Shown here piece after piece: positions 46,802-54,384 of a stretch of 64,000 nucleotides of DNA. Made by a program: the position numbers and the translations under genes. Location: the NCBI RefSeq assembly GCF_900177815.1, contig NZ_FXAZ01000004.1, forward strand, positions 186,001-250,000, written 5' to 3'. Source of the DNA: Paenibacillus aquistagni. Its GTDB lineage: Bacteria > Bacillota > Bacilli > Paenibacillales > Paenibacillaceae. A model generated the notes under the pieces. It saw nothing but the letters and a program-made list of their open reading frames with translations, did not search any database and had not been told where the DNA came from. Position 1 is the stretch's first letter; each line of letters begins with the position of its first letter.

Positions 46802-47326
46802 GTGAGTCTATTGAAAAAAAGAGCATGGATGCTGAACGGCATGCTCCTCGTGCTTGGGCTGGCTGCCATCTATTTCATTATTGCCAGTCAAGCTGCCAAG
46901 ACCGAGAGCGTTTATGAGGACATATCGCTAAAAGAGCTTGCGACTGGCCGTGAGGTTCAGATCCAATATGCGGATAAACCCACTGTGCTGCTCATGTTTA
47001 CTTCATGGTGCCCTTACTGCAATGAGGATGCGCCAAAGATCGTGGCCCTTGAAGAGAAGTACAGAGATCGCCTCCAAGTATATGGAGTCAATCTGCTCTA
47101 TCAGGATGAAGTGTCTGAGCTTGAGTCTTATGTAGACCGACACCAAATTACCTATCCCGTGCTTATGGATGAGACAGGCGATATGCATAGAAAATATGGC
47201 CGCACCGGCTTCCCTGCATTGTTTTTCCTTAACAAGCAAGGGGAGGTTGTCGACCAGATTCTAGGCTCCACGGATATGGAGACGATCGAAGCTTCCTTTC
47301 TACGATTGCTTGAAGAAGAGGCGTAG
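46802..47326 (+). CDS. membrane-anchored thioredoxin-like protein (ResA/TlpA family)
   Basis: A product of about 174 residues. An N-terminal anchor helix (about 10-30) is followed by a TlpA-like thioredoxin fold with active site WCPYC (Cys 70 and 73), VLMDETGDMHRKYGRTGFPALFFL with the cis-Pro, and the GSTDMETIEAS ending. It faces the outside and would reduce or oxidise Cys pairs there, for example in cytochrome c maturation. GTG 46802 and TTG 46811 are both possible starts behind AAGGGG. It has its own terminator and so is not part of the metallophore operon that follows. Confidence 0.88.
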   Translation: MSLLKKRAWMLNGMLLVLGLAAIYFIIASQAAKTESVYEDISLKELATGREVQIQYADKPTVLLMFTSWCPYCNEDAPKIVALEEKYRDRLQVYGVNLLYQDEVSELESYVDRHQITYPVLMDETGDMHRKYGRTGFPALFFLNKQGEVVDQILGSTDMETIEASFLRLLEEEA

Positions 47327-47354
47327 GATCACCATAACTAGTCGTTGGAGAAAC

Positions 47355-47398
47355 AAGAGCGTGCTTGGAAGGGGAGTTTCCAAGCACGCTCTTTTTCT
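47355..47398 (+). terminator. strong terminator after the ResA-like gene
   Basis: AAGAGCGTGCTTGGAA (47355-47370) pairs perfectly over 16 bp with 47378-47393 around a 7-nt loop and ends in TTTTT. It insulates the metallophore operon from upstream transcription. Confidence 0.92.
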
Positions 47399-47473
47399 AT
47401 GGATAGGAAGAATGACAGGTGCTCATTCTGGAAGCAGCTCGAACGAATCTTGCACGGAATATAGCACGTCTGC

Positions 47474-47494
47474 TTTTTGATAGATTTTTGATAG
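47474..47494 (+). repeat. tandem TTTTTGATAG repeat in the metallophore upstream region
   Basis: TTTTTGATAG occurs at 47474-47483 and again at 47485-47494, an 11-bp period matching one helical turn. It lies in the 264-bp region before the SbnA-like gene and could bind an activator. Confidence 0.3.
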
Positions 47495-47562
47495 GCAGCT
47501 CATTTCAACTGCTGAACACCTTCTAACCGTGCTCACTCCTTTGATGAAAGCGTTATTATTTT

Positions 47563-47598
47563 TGAGGCGAAAATGACTAGAAAGAGTCATGTGAGGCG
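47563..47598 (+). promoter_or_regulatory. candidate operator of the metallophore operon
   Basis: A perfect dyad, ATGACT-AGAAAG-AGTCAT (47573-47590), is flanked on both sides by the direct repeat TGAGGCG (47563-47569 and 47592-47598). It lies 60-95 bp before the SbnA-like start codon. The pattern is not a Fur box. A Zur-like GCGTTATTATTTTTG (47550-47564) matches that consensus only partly. A metal-responsive repressor is expected here, but its identity is open. Confidence 0.4.
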
Positions 47599-47657
47599 TG
47601 AAGATATGCTTTATTCTAAGTGTGTATGGAAAAAAGATAACCTAAATGAGGTGATCA

Positions 47658-48779
47658 ATGATGTACAGCATTTTGGACACGGTAGGGAGGACGCCCCTGA
47701 TCCAGCTACGCAATCTGGTCGGTCCAGCTGAAGGGAGGGTGCTGCTCAAGCTTGAGCGAACCAATCCGGGAGGGAGCATCAAGGATCGCCCGGCGCTCTA
47801 CATTGTCGAGGAGGCGGAGCGAAGGGGGCTGCTTAAGCCCGGAGGAACGCTGATCGAGTCCTCATCCGGCAACTTCGGCATCTCGCTTGCCATGATCGGG
47901 GCGGTGCGAGGCTATCGGGTCATGATCTTAGTCGATCCGAAGACCACACCAACCAATCTGGCGCTGTTAAAGGCGTACGGAGCGGAAGTGATCGTTGTGA
48001 CTGAACAGGATGACAGCGGCTCCTACCATAAGACGCGCATCGCACTGGCGAATAAGCTCCACCGCGAGATTCCGAACTCTTTTCGGCCCGATCAATGCTT
48101 CAATCTTCAAAATGGCGAGGCTCATTACAGGCGAACAGGACCAGAGCTTCACGCCCAATGCGAAGGCGAGCTTGATGCCGTTATCATTACAGTAAGCACA
48201 GGCGGGCAGATCGGCGGCCTCTCCCGATACTTCAAGGAGCATTGTCCGCAGGCCAGAATTATTGCCGTTGACGCCGTAGGCTCCACGATCTTCGGCGGCA
48301 CCTCTCATGCTTATCTGCTTCCAGGGATGGGACTTAGCTGGACCCCGACCAATATTGATGATTTGAGCCGCATAGATGCGGTATACAAGGTGCCGGATGA
48401 AGAGGCCTTTATGATGTGCAGAATATTGGCGCGCCACGAGGGAATATTGTGCGGCGGCTCTACAGGCGCAGGTATGGTCGTCGCGCTGAAGCTGGCGCAG
48501 CACATGGGCACGAACAAGAAGGTAATCTGCATTAGTGCCGACAACGGCGAACGATATTTGCCCACGATCTATAATGACGATTGGCTGCGTGAGCGCCATA
48601 TGTCGCTGTCCACTGATCCTCAAGAGCTTAACCAACGATTGGACCATATTCACCCCTACAGTATAAACCCCATGGAAACAGCCAATTACAAACCGGAGCT
48701 GATCGAGCTTCTAGATTGTCCTACCAAGAACCCGCATACCATCTCTATCAAGCCCCCAACAGAATTGAGGGGCAGCTAG
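47658..48779 (+). CDS. sbnA: SbnA-like PLP-dependent N-(2-amino-2-carboxyethyl)-L-glutamate synthase family, probable metallophore biosynthesis enzyme
   Basis: A 373-residue fold-type II PLP enzyme. The Schiff-base Lys 42 lies in NPGGSIKDRPA, whose KDRPA ending is typical of S. aureus SbnA rather than cysteine synthases (usual KDR plus other residues). The phosphate loop SSSGNFGIS is near residue 70, and VDPKTTPTN, VSTGGQIGG and GGSTGAGM also align with SbnA. SbnA condenses O-phospho-L-serine with L-glutamate to N-(1-amino-1-carboxyl-2-ethyl)-glutamate. This protein is about 45 residues longer at the C-terminus. GAGGTGAT precedes ATG 47658. The MFS exporter gene starts one base after its stop codon. 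No SbnB homologue follows, so the condensation product may be the final chelator. Confidence 0.85.
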   Translation: MMYSILDTVGRTPLIQLRNLVGPAEGRVLLKLERTNPGGSIKDRPALYIVEEAERRGLLKPGGTLIESSSGNFGISLAMIGAVRGYRVMILVDPKTTPTNLALLKAYGAEVIVVTEQDDSGSYHKTRIALANKLHREIPNSFRPDQCFNLQNGEAHYRRTGPELHAQCEGELDAVIITVSTGGQIGGLSRYFKEHCPQARIIAVDAVGSTIFGGTSHAYLLPGMGLSWTPTNIDDLSRIDAVYKVPDEEAFMMCRILARHEGILCGGSTGAGMVVALKLAQHMGTNKKVICISADNGERYLPTIYNDDWLRERHMSLSTDPQELNQRLDHIHPYSINPMETANYKPELIELLDCPTKNPHTISIKPPTELRGS

Positions 48780-48780
48780 C

Positions 48781-49989
48781 ATGAGCCAGAGCGACCATCC
48801 TTTTTCATTGCCTGCAATAAAGGTATATCTCATCACCATCCTGTTCTACTCCATCGTGTACATGGTGCTGATGGTCATTCCATTTCACGCGACCTTGCTT
48901 GGCGGTACCAAGACCGATATCGGCTTGATCATGGGGGCGACCATGCTCACCTCCATGTTCGCAAGACCGATCGCAGGAAGACTTATTGATCGACATGGCG
49001 CAGGGCGCATCTTCTGGATCGTGCTGATCCTATTTGCAGCCTCCTTGTTCGGCTATCTGGTTCCAAGCCTATGGATGCTTGGCCTCGTGCGCATTGTTCA
49101 AGGAATTGTAGCCGCTTTCTTCTCCACCGCGATGGAGATTATGACTATCGATTTGCTGTCAGATCGCGCGCGGGGTCAAGGGCTGTCCCTGTATTCCTTG
49201 TCCACCATGATTCCTTCCACCTTTGGTCCTGCCATCGCGCTGTACTTGGTCGATCAGCTGACAATGAGAGAGATATTCTTGATCTTCATTGGATTTGGCC
49301 TAGTTAATGCCGTGCTGGCAGTCATGATGGCTAGAAGCACGGGCACGGGCGCCATAAAGCAGACAATGGAGCCGCAACGCCTAGCAATTACAGCGCCTGA
49401 GAGCATGTGGAAGCATCGAAGCTTATGGATATCCTCGATTATCATGCTGCTTGCTTCCATCGCGAACGGAGCAATCTTCACCTTTTTGCCGCTGTACCTT
49501 GAGCATAGGCAATCCTCGATGGGAAGCTTTTATTTTCTAACCCAGACGTTGGTGCTGGTGTTGTGCCGGTTTGTCGGCCGCTCCTTTATTCCTTCGGACG
49601 GGACGACGCCGACTCGCCTAATCGGGTTTACCCTGCTGCTTGCTGCAGCGGGAAGCAGCTTGTTAAGCGTCTCGGTGCAACCTGCTATCCTGATTGCCGC
49701 CGCGGTACTGAATGGCATTGCGTTTGCCCTCATGTACCCTACGCTGCTGACGTATGTCTCCTTCACAGTGCCTGATCAGGCAAGAGGACTTCTGCTTGGG
49801 CTGTTTATCGGAGCGGCTGACTGCGGCTTTGCCCTAGGCGCGCTCGCCATGGGGCCGCTCATCGATCTCTTCAGCTATCCCATGATGTATATAAGCTGTG
49901 CGGTCTGCTGCATTGTGGCAGGCTTGCTTCTATGGGGATACAAGCCTGCGCCGACAAATCAAACACGAACGAACCATACAGCGTTGTGA
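48781..49989 (+). CDS. cntE: MFS metallophore exporter, CntE-like
   Basis: A 402-residue major facilitator protein with twelve helices, closely patterned on staphylopine exporter CntE. It shares GLIMGATMLTSMFARPIAGRLIDR near helix 2-3, the ARGQGLSLYSL loop, FVGRSFIPSDG, ALMYPTLLTYVSFTVPDQARG, LLLGLFIGAADCGFALGALAMGP and MMYISCAVCC, each at the same place as in CntE. It would export the chelator made by the preceding enzyme. Its start lies one base after the SbnA-like stop codon, with GAGGGG just upstream, so the two are co-translated. Confidence 0.88.
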   Translation: MSQSDHPFSLPAIKVYLITILFYSIVYMVLMVIPFHATLLGGTKTDIGLIMGATMLTSMFARPIAGRLIDRHGAGRIFWIVLILFAASLFGYLVPSLWMLGLVRIVQGIVAAFFSTAMEIMTIDLLSDRARGQGLSLYSLSTMIPSTFGPAIALYLVDQLTMREIFLIFIGFGLVNAVLAVMMARSTGTGAIKQTMEPQRLAITAPESMWKHRSLWISSIIMLLASIANGAIFTFLPLYLEHRQSSMGSFYFLTQTLVLVLCRFVGRSFIPSDGTTPTRLIGFTLLLAAAGSSLLSVSVQPAILIAAAVLNGIAFALMYPTLLTYVSFTVPDQARGLLLGLFIGAADCGFALGALAMGPLIDLFSYPMMYISCAVCCIVAGLLLWGYKPAPTNQTRTNHTAL

Positions 49990-50017
49990 GCGCAGAACTC
50001 GAAGGGAAGCCATTGCA

Positions 50018-50073
50018 GCTGCAGCAATCTCCTTCTCGTGCTGCAGCGGCGTATTCCTTCGAATGCGAGAAGG
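50018..50073 (+). ncRNA. candidate H-type RNA pseudoknot before nikA
   Basis: Arms alternate as A-B-A'-B'. A is GCTGCAGCA (50018-50026), B is CCTTCTCG (50031-50038), A' is TGCTGCAGC (50039-50047) and B' is CGAGAAGG (50066-50073). A-A' gives 9 perfect pairs and B-B' gives 8, with a 4-nt first loop, no gap between stems and an 18-nt second loop. These sizes suit a coaxially stacked H-type pseudoknot. A weaker local hairpin, CCTTC/GAAGG (50056-50073), competes with B-B'. It ends 47 nt before the nikA start, in the 131-bp gap after cntE. No T tract follows. Confidence 0.4.
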
Positions 50074-50120
50074 TCTAATGTTAGTCATTAACTTGATTAA
50101 AAAATAGGAGCGATATGCGT

Positions 50121-51740
50121 ATGAAATTTAAGCGTTTAAGCATGACCCTTATGCTGCTCGTTGCCATGATGACGGCTGTTGGCTGTGTCAGCAGCTCAGA
50201 CGGACAGCCAAAGGGCAAGTCAACGGAATCGAAGGCGGAGGAAGGGCTGCTGACAATGAGCTGGAACAAGGATATTGGCCCGCTCAACCCCCACCTGTAT
50301 GCGCCCAATGAGTGGTTCGCTCAAGCAATGGTATACGAGTCGCTTGTGAATTACGGCGAGAACGGCAAGATCGAGCCAAGTCTAGCGGAATCATGGGAGA
50401 TTTCCGAGGATGGGAAGACCTACACCTTTCATCTTCGACAAGGCGTATTGTTCTCTGACGGCACTGCTTTAACCGCTAATCAGGTGAAGCGCAACTTCGA
50501 TGCTGTGCTACAAAATGCCAAGCGGCATGATTGGCTTGAGCTGATTGCGGAGATGAAGCAGGTGGAGGTTGTGGATGAGCATACAATCAAGATTGAATTC
50601 AACAATCCCTATTATCCGGTCCTGCAGGAGCTGAGCCTGATCCGTCCGCTTCGCATTCTGGGAGATGCGGGGTTCCCGGAGGACGGCAGCACCGCTGAGC
50701 AGATCAAGGCGCCAATTGGCACGGGGCCTTGGGTGCTCAAAGCGTATAAGAAGGACGAGTACGCTCTATTTGTGCCTAATGAGCATTATTGGGGGACGAA
50801 GCCGAAGCTTAAACAGGTAAAAGTTAAAGTGATTCCAGATGCTCAAGCCCGTGTAATGGCGCTGCAAAAAGGAGATATTGATCTCATCTTTGGAAGCGGG
50901 CAGCTAAGCCCGGACAGCTTCAAGTCCTTGCAGGACTCGGGAAACTACCAGACTGCGATCTCAAGCTCTGTCTCAACCAGAGTGCTCGCCATTCATTCGA
51001 ATAAAGGGGCTACCGCTGATCTGCGCGTGAGGCAGGCGCTGGAGCATGCCTTGAATAAGCAGCTGCTGATCGATCATGTATTCTACGGCATTGAGCGCAA
51101 GGCGGATACATTGTTCGCTCTTGAGCTCCCTTACAGCAATGTTGCTCTCCCGCCTTATGACTATGATATGGAGAAGGCCAAGCAGCTGCTTGATGATGCG
51201 GGCTGGAAGACGGAAGCAGGCCAAGCCTTCCGGATGAAGGATGGGGAATCGCTTCGCCTGCAGCTGGCTTACAACAGCGAGGAGCATGTTCAGAAAGCGG
51301 TGGCTGAGTTTATGCAGGGAGAGATGAGGAAGCTTGGCATCGAGATTGAGCTGATTGGCGAGGAATATCAAACGCATGTTCAGCGCCAGAAGGAAGGCAG
51401 CTTCAATCTGATCTTCAGCGAGACCTGGGGTGTGCCTTATGATCCCCATTCGGTCGTTGCTTCCATGAGGGAGCCTTCGCACGCGGATTATCAAGCGCAA
51501 TCGGGCTTGGCTATGAAGCCGGAGATCGACCAATGGATCACAGAAGCCTTGATCAGCACGAGTGAAGCGAGAAGAGCAGAGCTGTACAAGCAGCTGCTCA
51601 CCACGCTGCATGAGCAGGCTGTCTATCTTCCGATTTCCTTTACGACACATACAGCCGTCTATCATGATCGGGTATCGAAGGTGGAGTTTCTGCCTATGCA
51701 ATACGAGATTCCGTTCCATTCTATTGAAGTGAGACCCTAG
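50121..51740 (+). CDS. nikA: nickel/metallophore ABC transporter substrate-binding lipoprotein (NikA/CntA type)
   Basis: A peptide/nickel-binding lipoprotein of about 539 residues (lipobox TAVGC, Cys near residue 22). The body follows E. coli NikA closely: DIGPLNPHLYAPNEWFAQAM, IKAPIGTGPW and HADYQAQSGLAMKP. By my alignment the NikA metal-site residues are kept: Trp 436 and Tyr 440 in TWGVPYDPH, and the Ni-ligand His 454 in PSHADYQ, with identical spacing (18 between Trp and His, as in NikA W398/H416). Arg in KRHDWLEL and RPLR matches the carboxylate-binding arginines. It also resembles staphylopine-binding CntA. ATG 50121 has better spacing to AGGAG than ATG 50115. It likely binds a metal-chelator complex. 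Confidence 0.9.
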   Translation: MKFKRLSMTLMLLVAMMTAVGCVSSSDGQPKGKSTESKAEEGLLTMSWNKDIGPLNPHLYAPNEWFAQAMVYESLVNYGENGKIEPSLAESWEISEDGKTYTFHLRQGVLFSDGTALTANQVKRNFDAVLQNAKRHDWLELIAEMKQVEVVDEHTIKIEFNNPYYPVLQELSLIRPLRILGDAGFPEDGSTAEQIKAPIGTGPWVLKAYKKDEYALFVPNEHYWGTKPKLKQVKVKVIPDAQARVMALQKGDIDLIFGSGQLSPDSFKSLQDSGNYQTAISSSVSTRVLAIHSNKGATADLRVRQALEHALNKQLLIDHVFYGIERKADTLFALELPYSNVALPPYDYDMEKAKQLLDDAGWKTEAGQAFRMKDGESLRLQLAYNSEEHVQKAVAEFMQGEMRKLGIEIELIGEEYQTHVQRQKEGSFNLIFSETWGVPYDPHSVVASMREPSHADYQAQSGLAMKPEIDQWITEALISTSEARRAELYKQLLTTLHEQAVYLPISFTTHTAVYHDRVSKVEFLPMQYEIPFHSIEVRP

Positions 51741-51762
51741 CTGGAGAGTGAAGGAGTGAGCG

Positions 51763-52707
51763 ATGGCTGGATATGTGTTACGAAGATTAATCGGGGTGAT
51801 TCCAGTTCTGGCTGGACTGTCGCTGTTGTCCTTTTTGCTGCTGCATCTGGTGCCTGTCGACCCTGCAGAGGCTGCCTTGAATCTAAGCAATCCCGGTGCT
51901 TCGGAGGAAGCGGTACAGGCACTGAGAGAGGAAATGGGGCTGCATGAGCCGATCTTAGCCCAATACGGCACTTGGCTGTACAAGGCTGTGCAGCTGGACT
52001 TCGGCACGTCGCTTGTGAGCCATCAGCCAGTAGGACAAGAGCTTGGACAGTATCTGCCTGCCACTCTTCAGCTTGCTCTCAGTGCCCTGCTCCTCCTGCT
52101 TGTGATGAGCCTTCCCTTGGGAATTCTCTCCGCCGTGTACAAGGGCTCTTGGCTGGATCGCGTGATTCAATTCATCGTGGTAAGCGCGGCTTCTGTGCCG
52201 AGCTTCTGGATTGGCTTCCTGCTTATTTACTTGGTCTCCATGCAGCTGAACTTGCTGCCTCTTATGGGCAGGGGAGACTGGACCCATCTTGTACTGCCGT
52301 CCTCTACGCTCGCCTTAGCTTATGCTTCTCCGCTCATCCGTCTTCTAAGAACCGGAATTCTGGAGCATCAGCATCAGCCCTATATTCAGGCGGCGAGGCT
52401 AAGAGGGATCAGTAACCCTAAGCGCATGGGCAAATATGTACTGAAAAGCGCGCTTCCGCCTGTCATCACAGCGCTAGGCATCACCATTGGGCATTTGCTT
52501 GCTGGAACGGTGATTGTAGAGAGCGTGTTCGCATGGCCGGGTGTAGGCCGATACTTGGTGGAGTCGGTTGCGAATCGGGATTATCCCGTTATTCAGAGCT
52601 ACGTATTGCTGATGGGAACGATGTTTATACTGCTTAATCTTGCTGCTGATCTAATGTGTGCAGCACTTGATCCCCGCAGCAGGCTGAAGGAGGGGGTGCT
52701 GCCATGA
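51763..52707 (+). CDS. nikB: nickel/metallophore ABC transporter permease (NikB/CntB type)
   Basis: A 314-residue permease of the peptide/nickel family with six helices. The GYVLRRLIGVIPVLAGLSLLSFLLLHLVP start, GLHEPILAQYGTWL, PSFWIGFLLIYLVS and the coupling motif YIQAARLRGIS are characteristic. GAAGGAG lies before ATG 51763, 22 bp after nikA. Its stop overlaps the nikC start (ATGA). Confidence 0.93.
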   Translation: MAGYVLRRLIGVIPVLAGLSLLSFLLLHLVPVDPAEAALNLSNPGASEEAVQALREEMGLHEPILAQYGTWLYKAVQLDFGTSLVSHQPVGQELGQYLPATLQLALSALLLLLVMSLPLGILSAVYKGSWLDRVIQFIVVSAASVPSFWIGFLLIYLVSMQLNLLPLMGRGDWTHLVLPSSTLALAYASPLIRLLRTGILEHQHQPYIQAARLRGISNPKRMGKYVLKSALPPVITALGITIGHLLAGTVIVESVFAWPGVGRYLVESVANRDYPVIQSYVLLMGTMFILLNLAADLMCAALDPRSRLKEGVLP

Positions 52708-53636
52708 TGCGGGAGAGAGCGCTTGCTGTGTCGAGATCATCGGGCCATATGACGATGGCTATTGCAGGAACAATCGTCGTTCTTGGTGCAGCCGCCGCGA
52801 TCTTTGCCCCTTATCTTGCCCCTCATGACCCTTACGAGGTGGATATCGTCAACAAGCTGCAGGGTTCATCCTGGAGCTATCCGCTCGGAACAGATCATTT
52901 GGGACGCTGTGTCTTGTCCCGGCTTCTATTCGGGATGAGGGTATCGCTTGGCGCCTCCAGCCTGTGCATCGCCTTGACCTTCGTGATCAGCTTGGTGCTG
53001 GGCATGGCCTCAGGCTACGTGGGAGGCTGGTTTGATCAATTGCTTATGCGGGTATGCGATGTGCTGCTTGCCTTCCCGAAGCTGATTCTAGCGCTTGCCT
53101 TGGTCGGGACGCTCGGCGCTGGGATGAGCAACTTGATCTTGGCGATCGTCATCGTGCAGTGGGTAAGCTATGCGCGAATTATTCGCGGCATGGTGCAATC
53201 CCTTAAGACACAGGATTATATTTTAGCTGCGCGGTTGGCAGGCACCTCGCACGCTCGCATTCTGCTTCGGCATATCGCGCCATTCGTGCTGCCTCAGATG
53301 GTCATCCTGCTTGCCGTCGATCTTGGCAAAGTCATTCTGCTCATCTCAGAGTTCTCGTTTCTCGGACTTGGCGTTCAAGCGCCTGCGGCGGAATGGGGCA
53401 TGATGATCAATGACAGCAGGCCCTACATGCTTGATCACCCAGCGCTAATGCTGTATCCGGGCTTGATGATCTTTGTAACCGTCATGGCCTTCAACAAGCT
53501 TGGTGATGGATTTCGCGATCAGCTCGATGTTCAGGCAGCGAACAAGGGGAGGGGGTGGAAGCGAAATGGCAGCGGCAGCTCCCGTTTTATCCGTTCAAAA
53601 TCTAAACATTCAGCTCTCGACAAGCAGCAAATGTGA
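52704..53636 (+). CDS. nikC: nickel/metallophore ABC transporter permease (NikC/CntC type)
   Basis: A 310-residue second permease. DPYEVDIVNKLQGSSWSYPLGTDHLGRCVLSRLLFGMRVSL is the family start, and the coupling motif is YILAARLAGTSHARILLRHI. The usual C-terminal end is GDGFRDQLDV (about residue 273), but here the frame runs on for about 35 extra basic residues (WKRNGSGSSRFIRSKSK), overlapping nikD by 71 nt. This may be a read-on after loss of an earlier stop codon or simply a long overlap. Confidence 0.92.
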   Translation: MMRERALAVSRSSGHMTMAIAGTIVVLGAAAAIFAPYLAPHDPYEVDIVNKLQGSSWSYPLGTDHLGRCVLSRLLFGMRVSLGASSLCIALTFVISLVLGMASGYVGGWFDQLLMRVCDVLLAFPKLILALALVGTLGAGMSNLILAIVIVQWVSYARIIRGMVQSLKTQDYILAARLAGTSHARILLRHIAPFVLPQMVILLAVDLGKVILLISEFSFLGLGVQAPAAEWGMMINDSRPYMLDHPALMLYPGLMIFVTVMAFNKLGDGFRDQLDVQAANKGRGWKRNGSGSSRFIRSKSKHSALDKQQM

Positions 53637-54384
53637 GGACATGCCTTTCGCGGTCGAAAATGTTTACTTTGAGATTCAGCAAGGAAGCGTGTACGGTCTC
53701 ATCGGAGGCAGCGGCAGCGGCAAGACGCTCACCTGCATGTCGATCATGAACCTGCGTGAATCCTCTGTTCATATTAGCGGCAGCATTCGCCTGTGCGGCC
53801 GAGAACTGCTAAGCCTCAAGGAATCACATATGCAGAGGGTGCGGGGCAGACAAGTAGGCATGATTGTTCAGAATCCGATGTCGGCCTTCCATCCCGCAAT
53901 CACCATTGGCGAACATTTTGTGGATGTGATGAGATCCCATGCTCCCGTATCGAAGAAGGCAGCGCTGGAAAAGGCTCTTCATTATCTTCAGCTTGTGAAG
54001 CTGGATCATCCAGAACGTTTGCTTCACATGTACCCGTTTCAATTTAGCGGAGGCATGCTGCAGCGGGTAATGATCGCGATGGTGCTCTGTCTGGAGCCCG
54101 TGCTGGTTATCGCCGATGAGCCGACCACGGCGCTTGATACGACCAATCAGCGGGACATACTTGAGCTGCTGGCCGAGCTGCGCTCATCGCTTGGCTTGAG
54201 CCTGCTGCTTGTCTCCCATGATCTTGGGGTCATCTGCCGCTTGGCTGATGATGTCGGTGTGATGAGGCAAGGGCAGCTGGTCGAGCAGCAGCCAGTGGAG
54301 CAGCTGCTTAAAGCCCCTATGCATGATTATACGAAGCACCTCTTGGAAGCCGCATGGAGGCTTGAAGGCGGTGAGTGCTTATGA
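53566..54384 (+). CDS. nikD: nickel/metallophore ABC transporter ATPase (NikD/CntD type)
   Basis: An ABC ATPase of about 272 residues. Walker A is LIGGSGSGKTLTC, the Q-loop IVQNPMSAFHP is of the oligopeptide/nickel type, the signature is the variant FSGGMLQR, Walker B is LVIADEPTTALD and the H-loop VSHDLGVI. The C-terminal tail APMHDYTKHLLEA is the nickel/peptide-type ending. ATG 53566 is chosen because GGGGGTGG lies just before it, well inside the nikC frame. Its stop overlaps the nikE start (ATGA). Confidence 0.92.
   Translation: MAAAAPVLSVQNLNIQLSTSSKCEDMPFAVENVYFEIQQGSVYGLIGGSGSGKTLTCMSIMNLRESSVHISGSIRLCGRELLSLKESHMQRVRGRQVGMIVQNPMSAFHPAITIGEHFVDVMRSHAPVSKKAALEKALHYLQLVKLDHPERLLHMYPFQFSGGMLQRVMIAMVLCLEPVLVIADEPTTALDTTNQRDILELLAELRSSLGLSLLLVSHDLGVICRLADDVGVMRQGQLVEQQPVEQLLKAPMHDYTKHLLEAAWRLEGGECL

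Noticed and set aside
47550-47564. Zur-box-like GCGTTATTATTTTTG before the metallophore operon
   Set aside because: Only about 8 of 14 symmetric positions fit the Zur consensus and the right half is poor, so it is not called as a Zur site.
50973-52007. 344-codon minus-strand frame across nikA and nikB
   Set aside because: Lies opposite two well-supported genes, and its composition is that of an antisense shadow.
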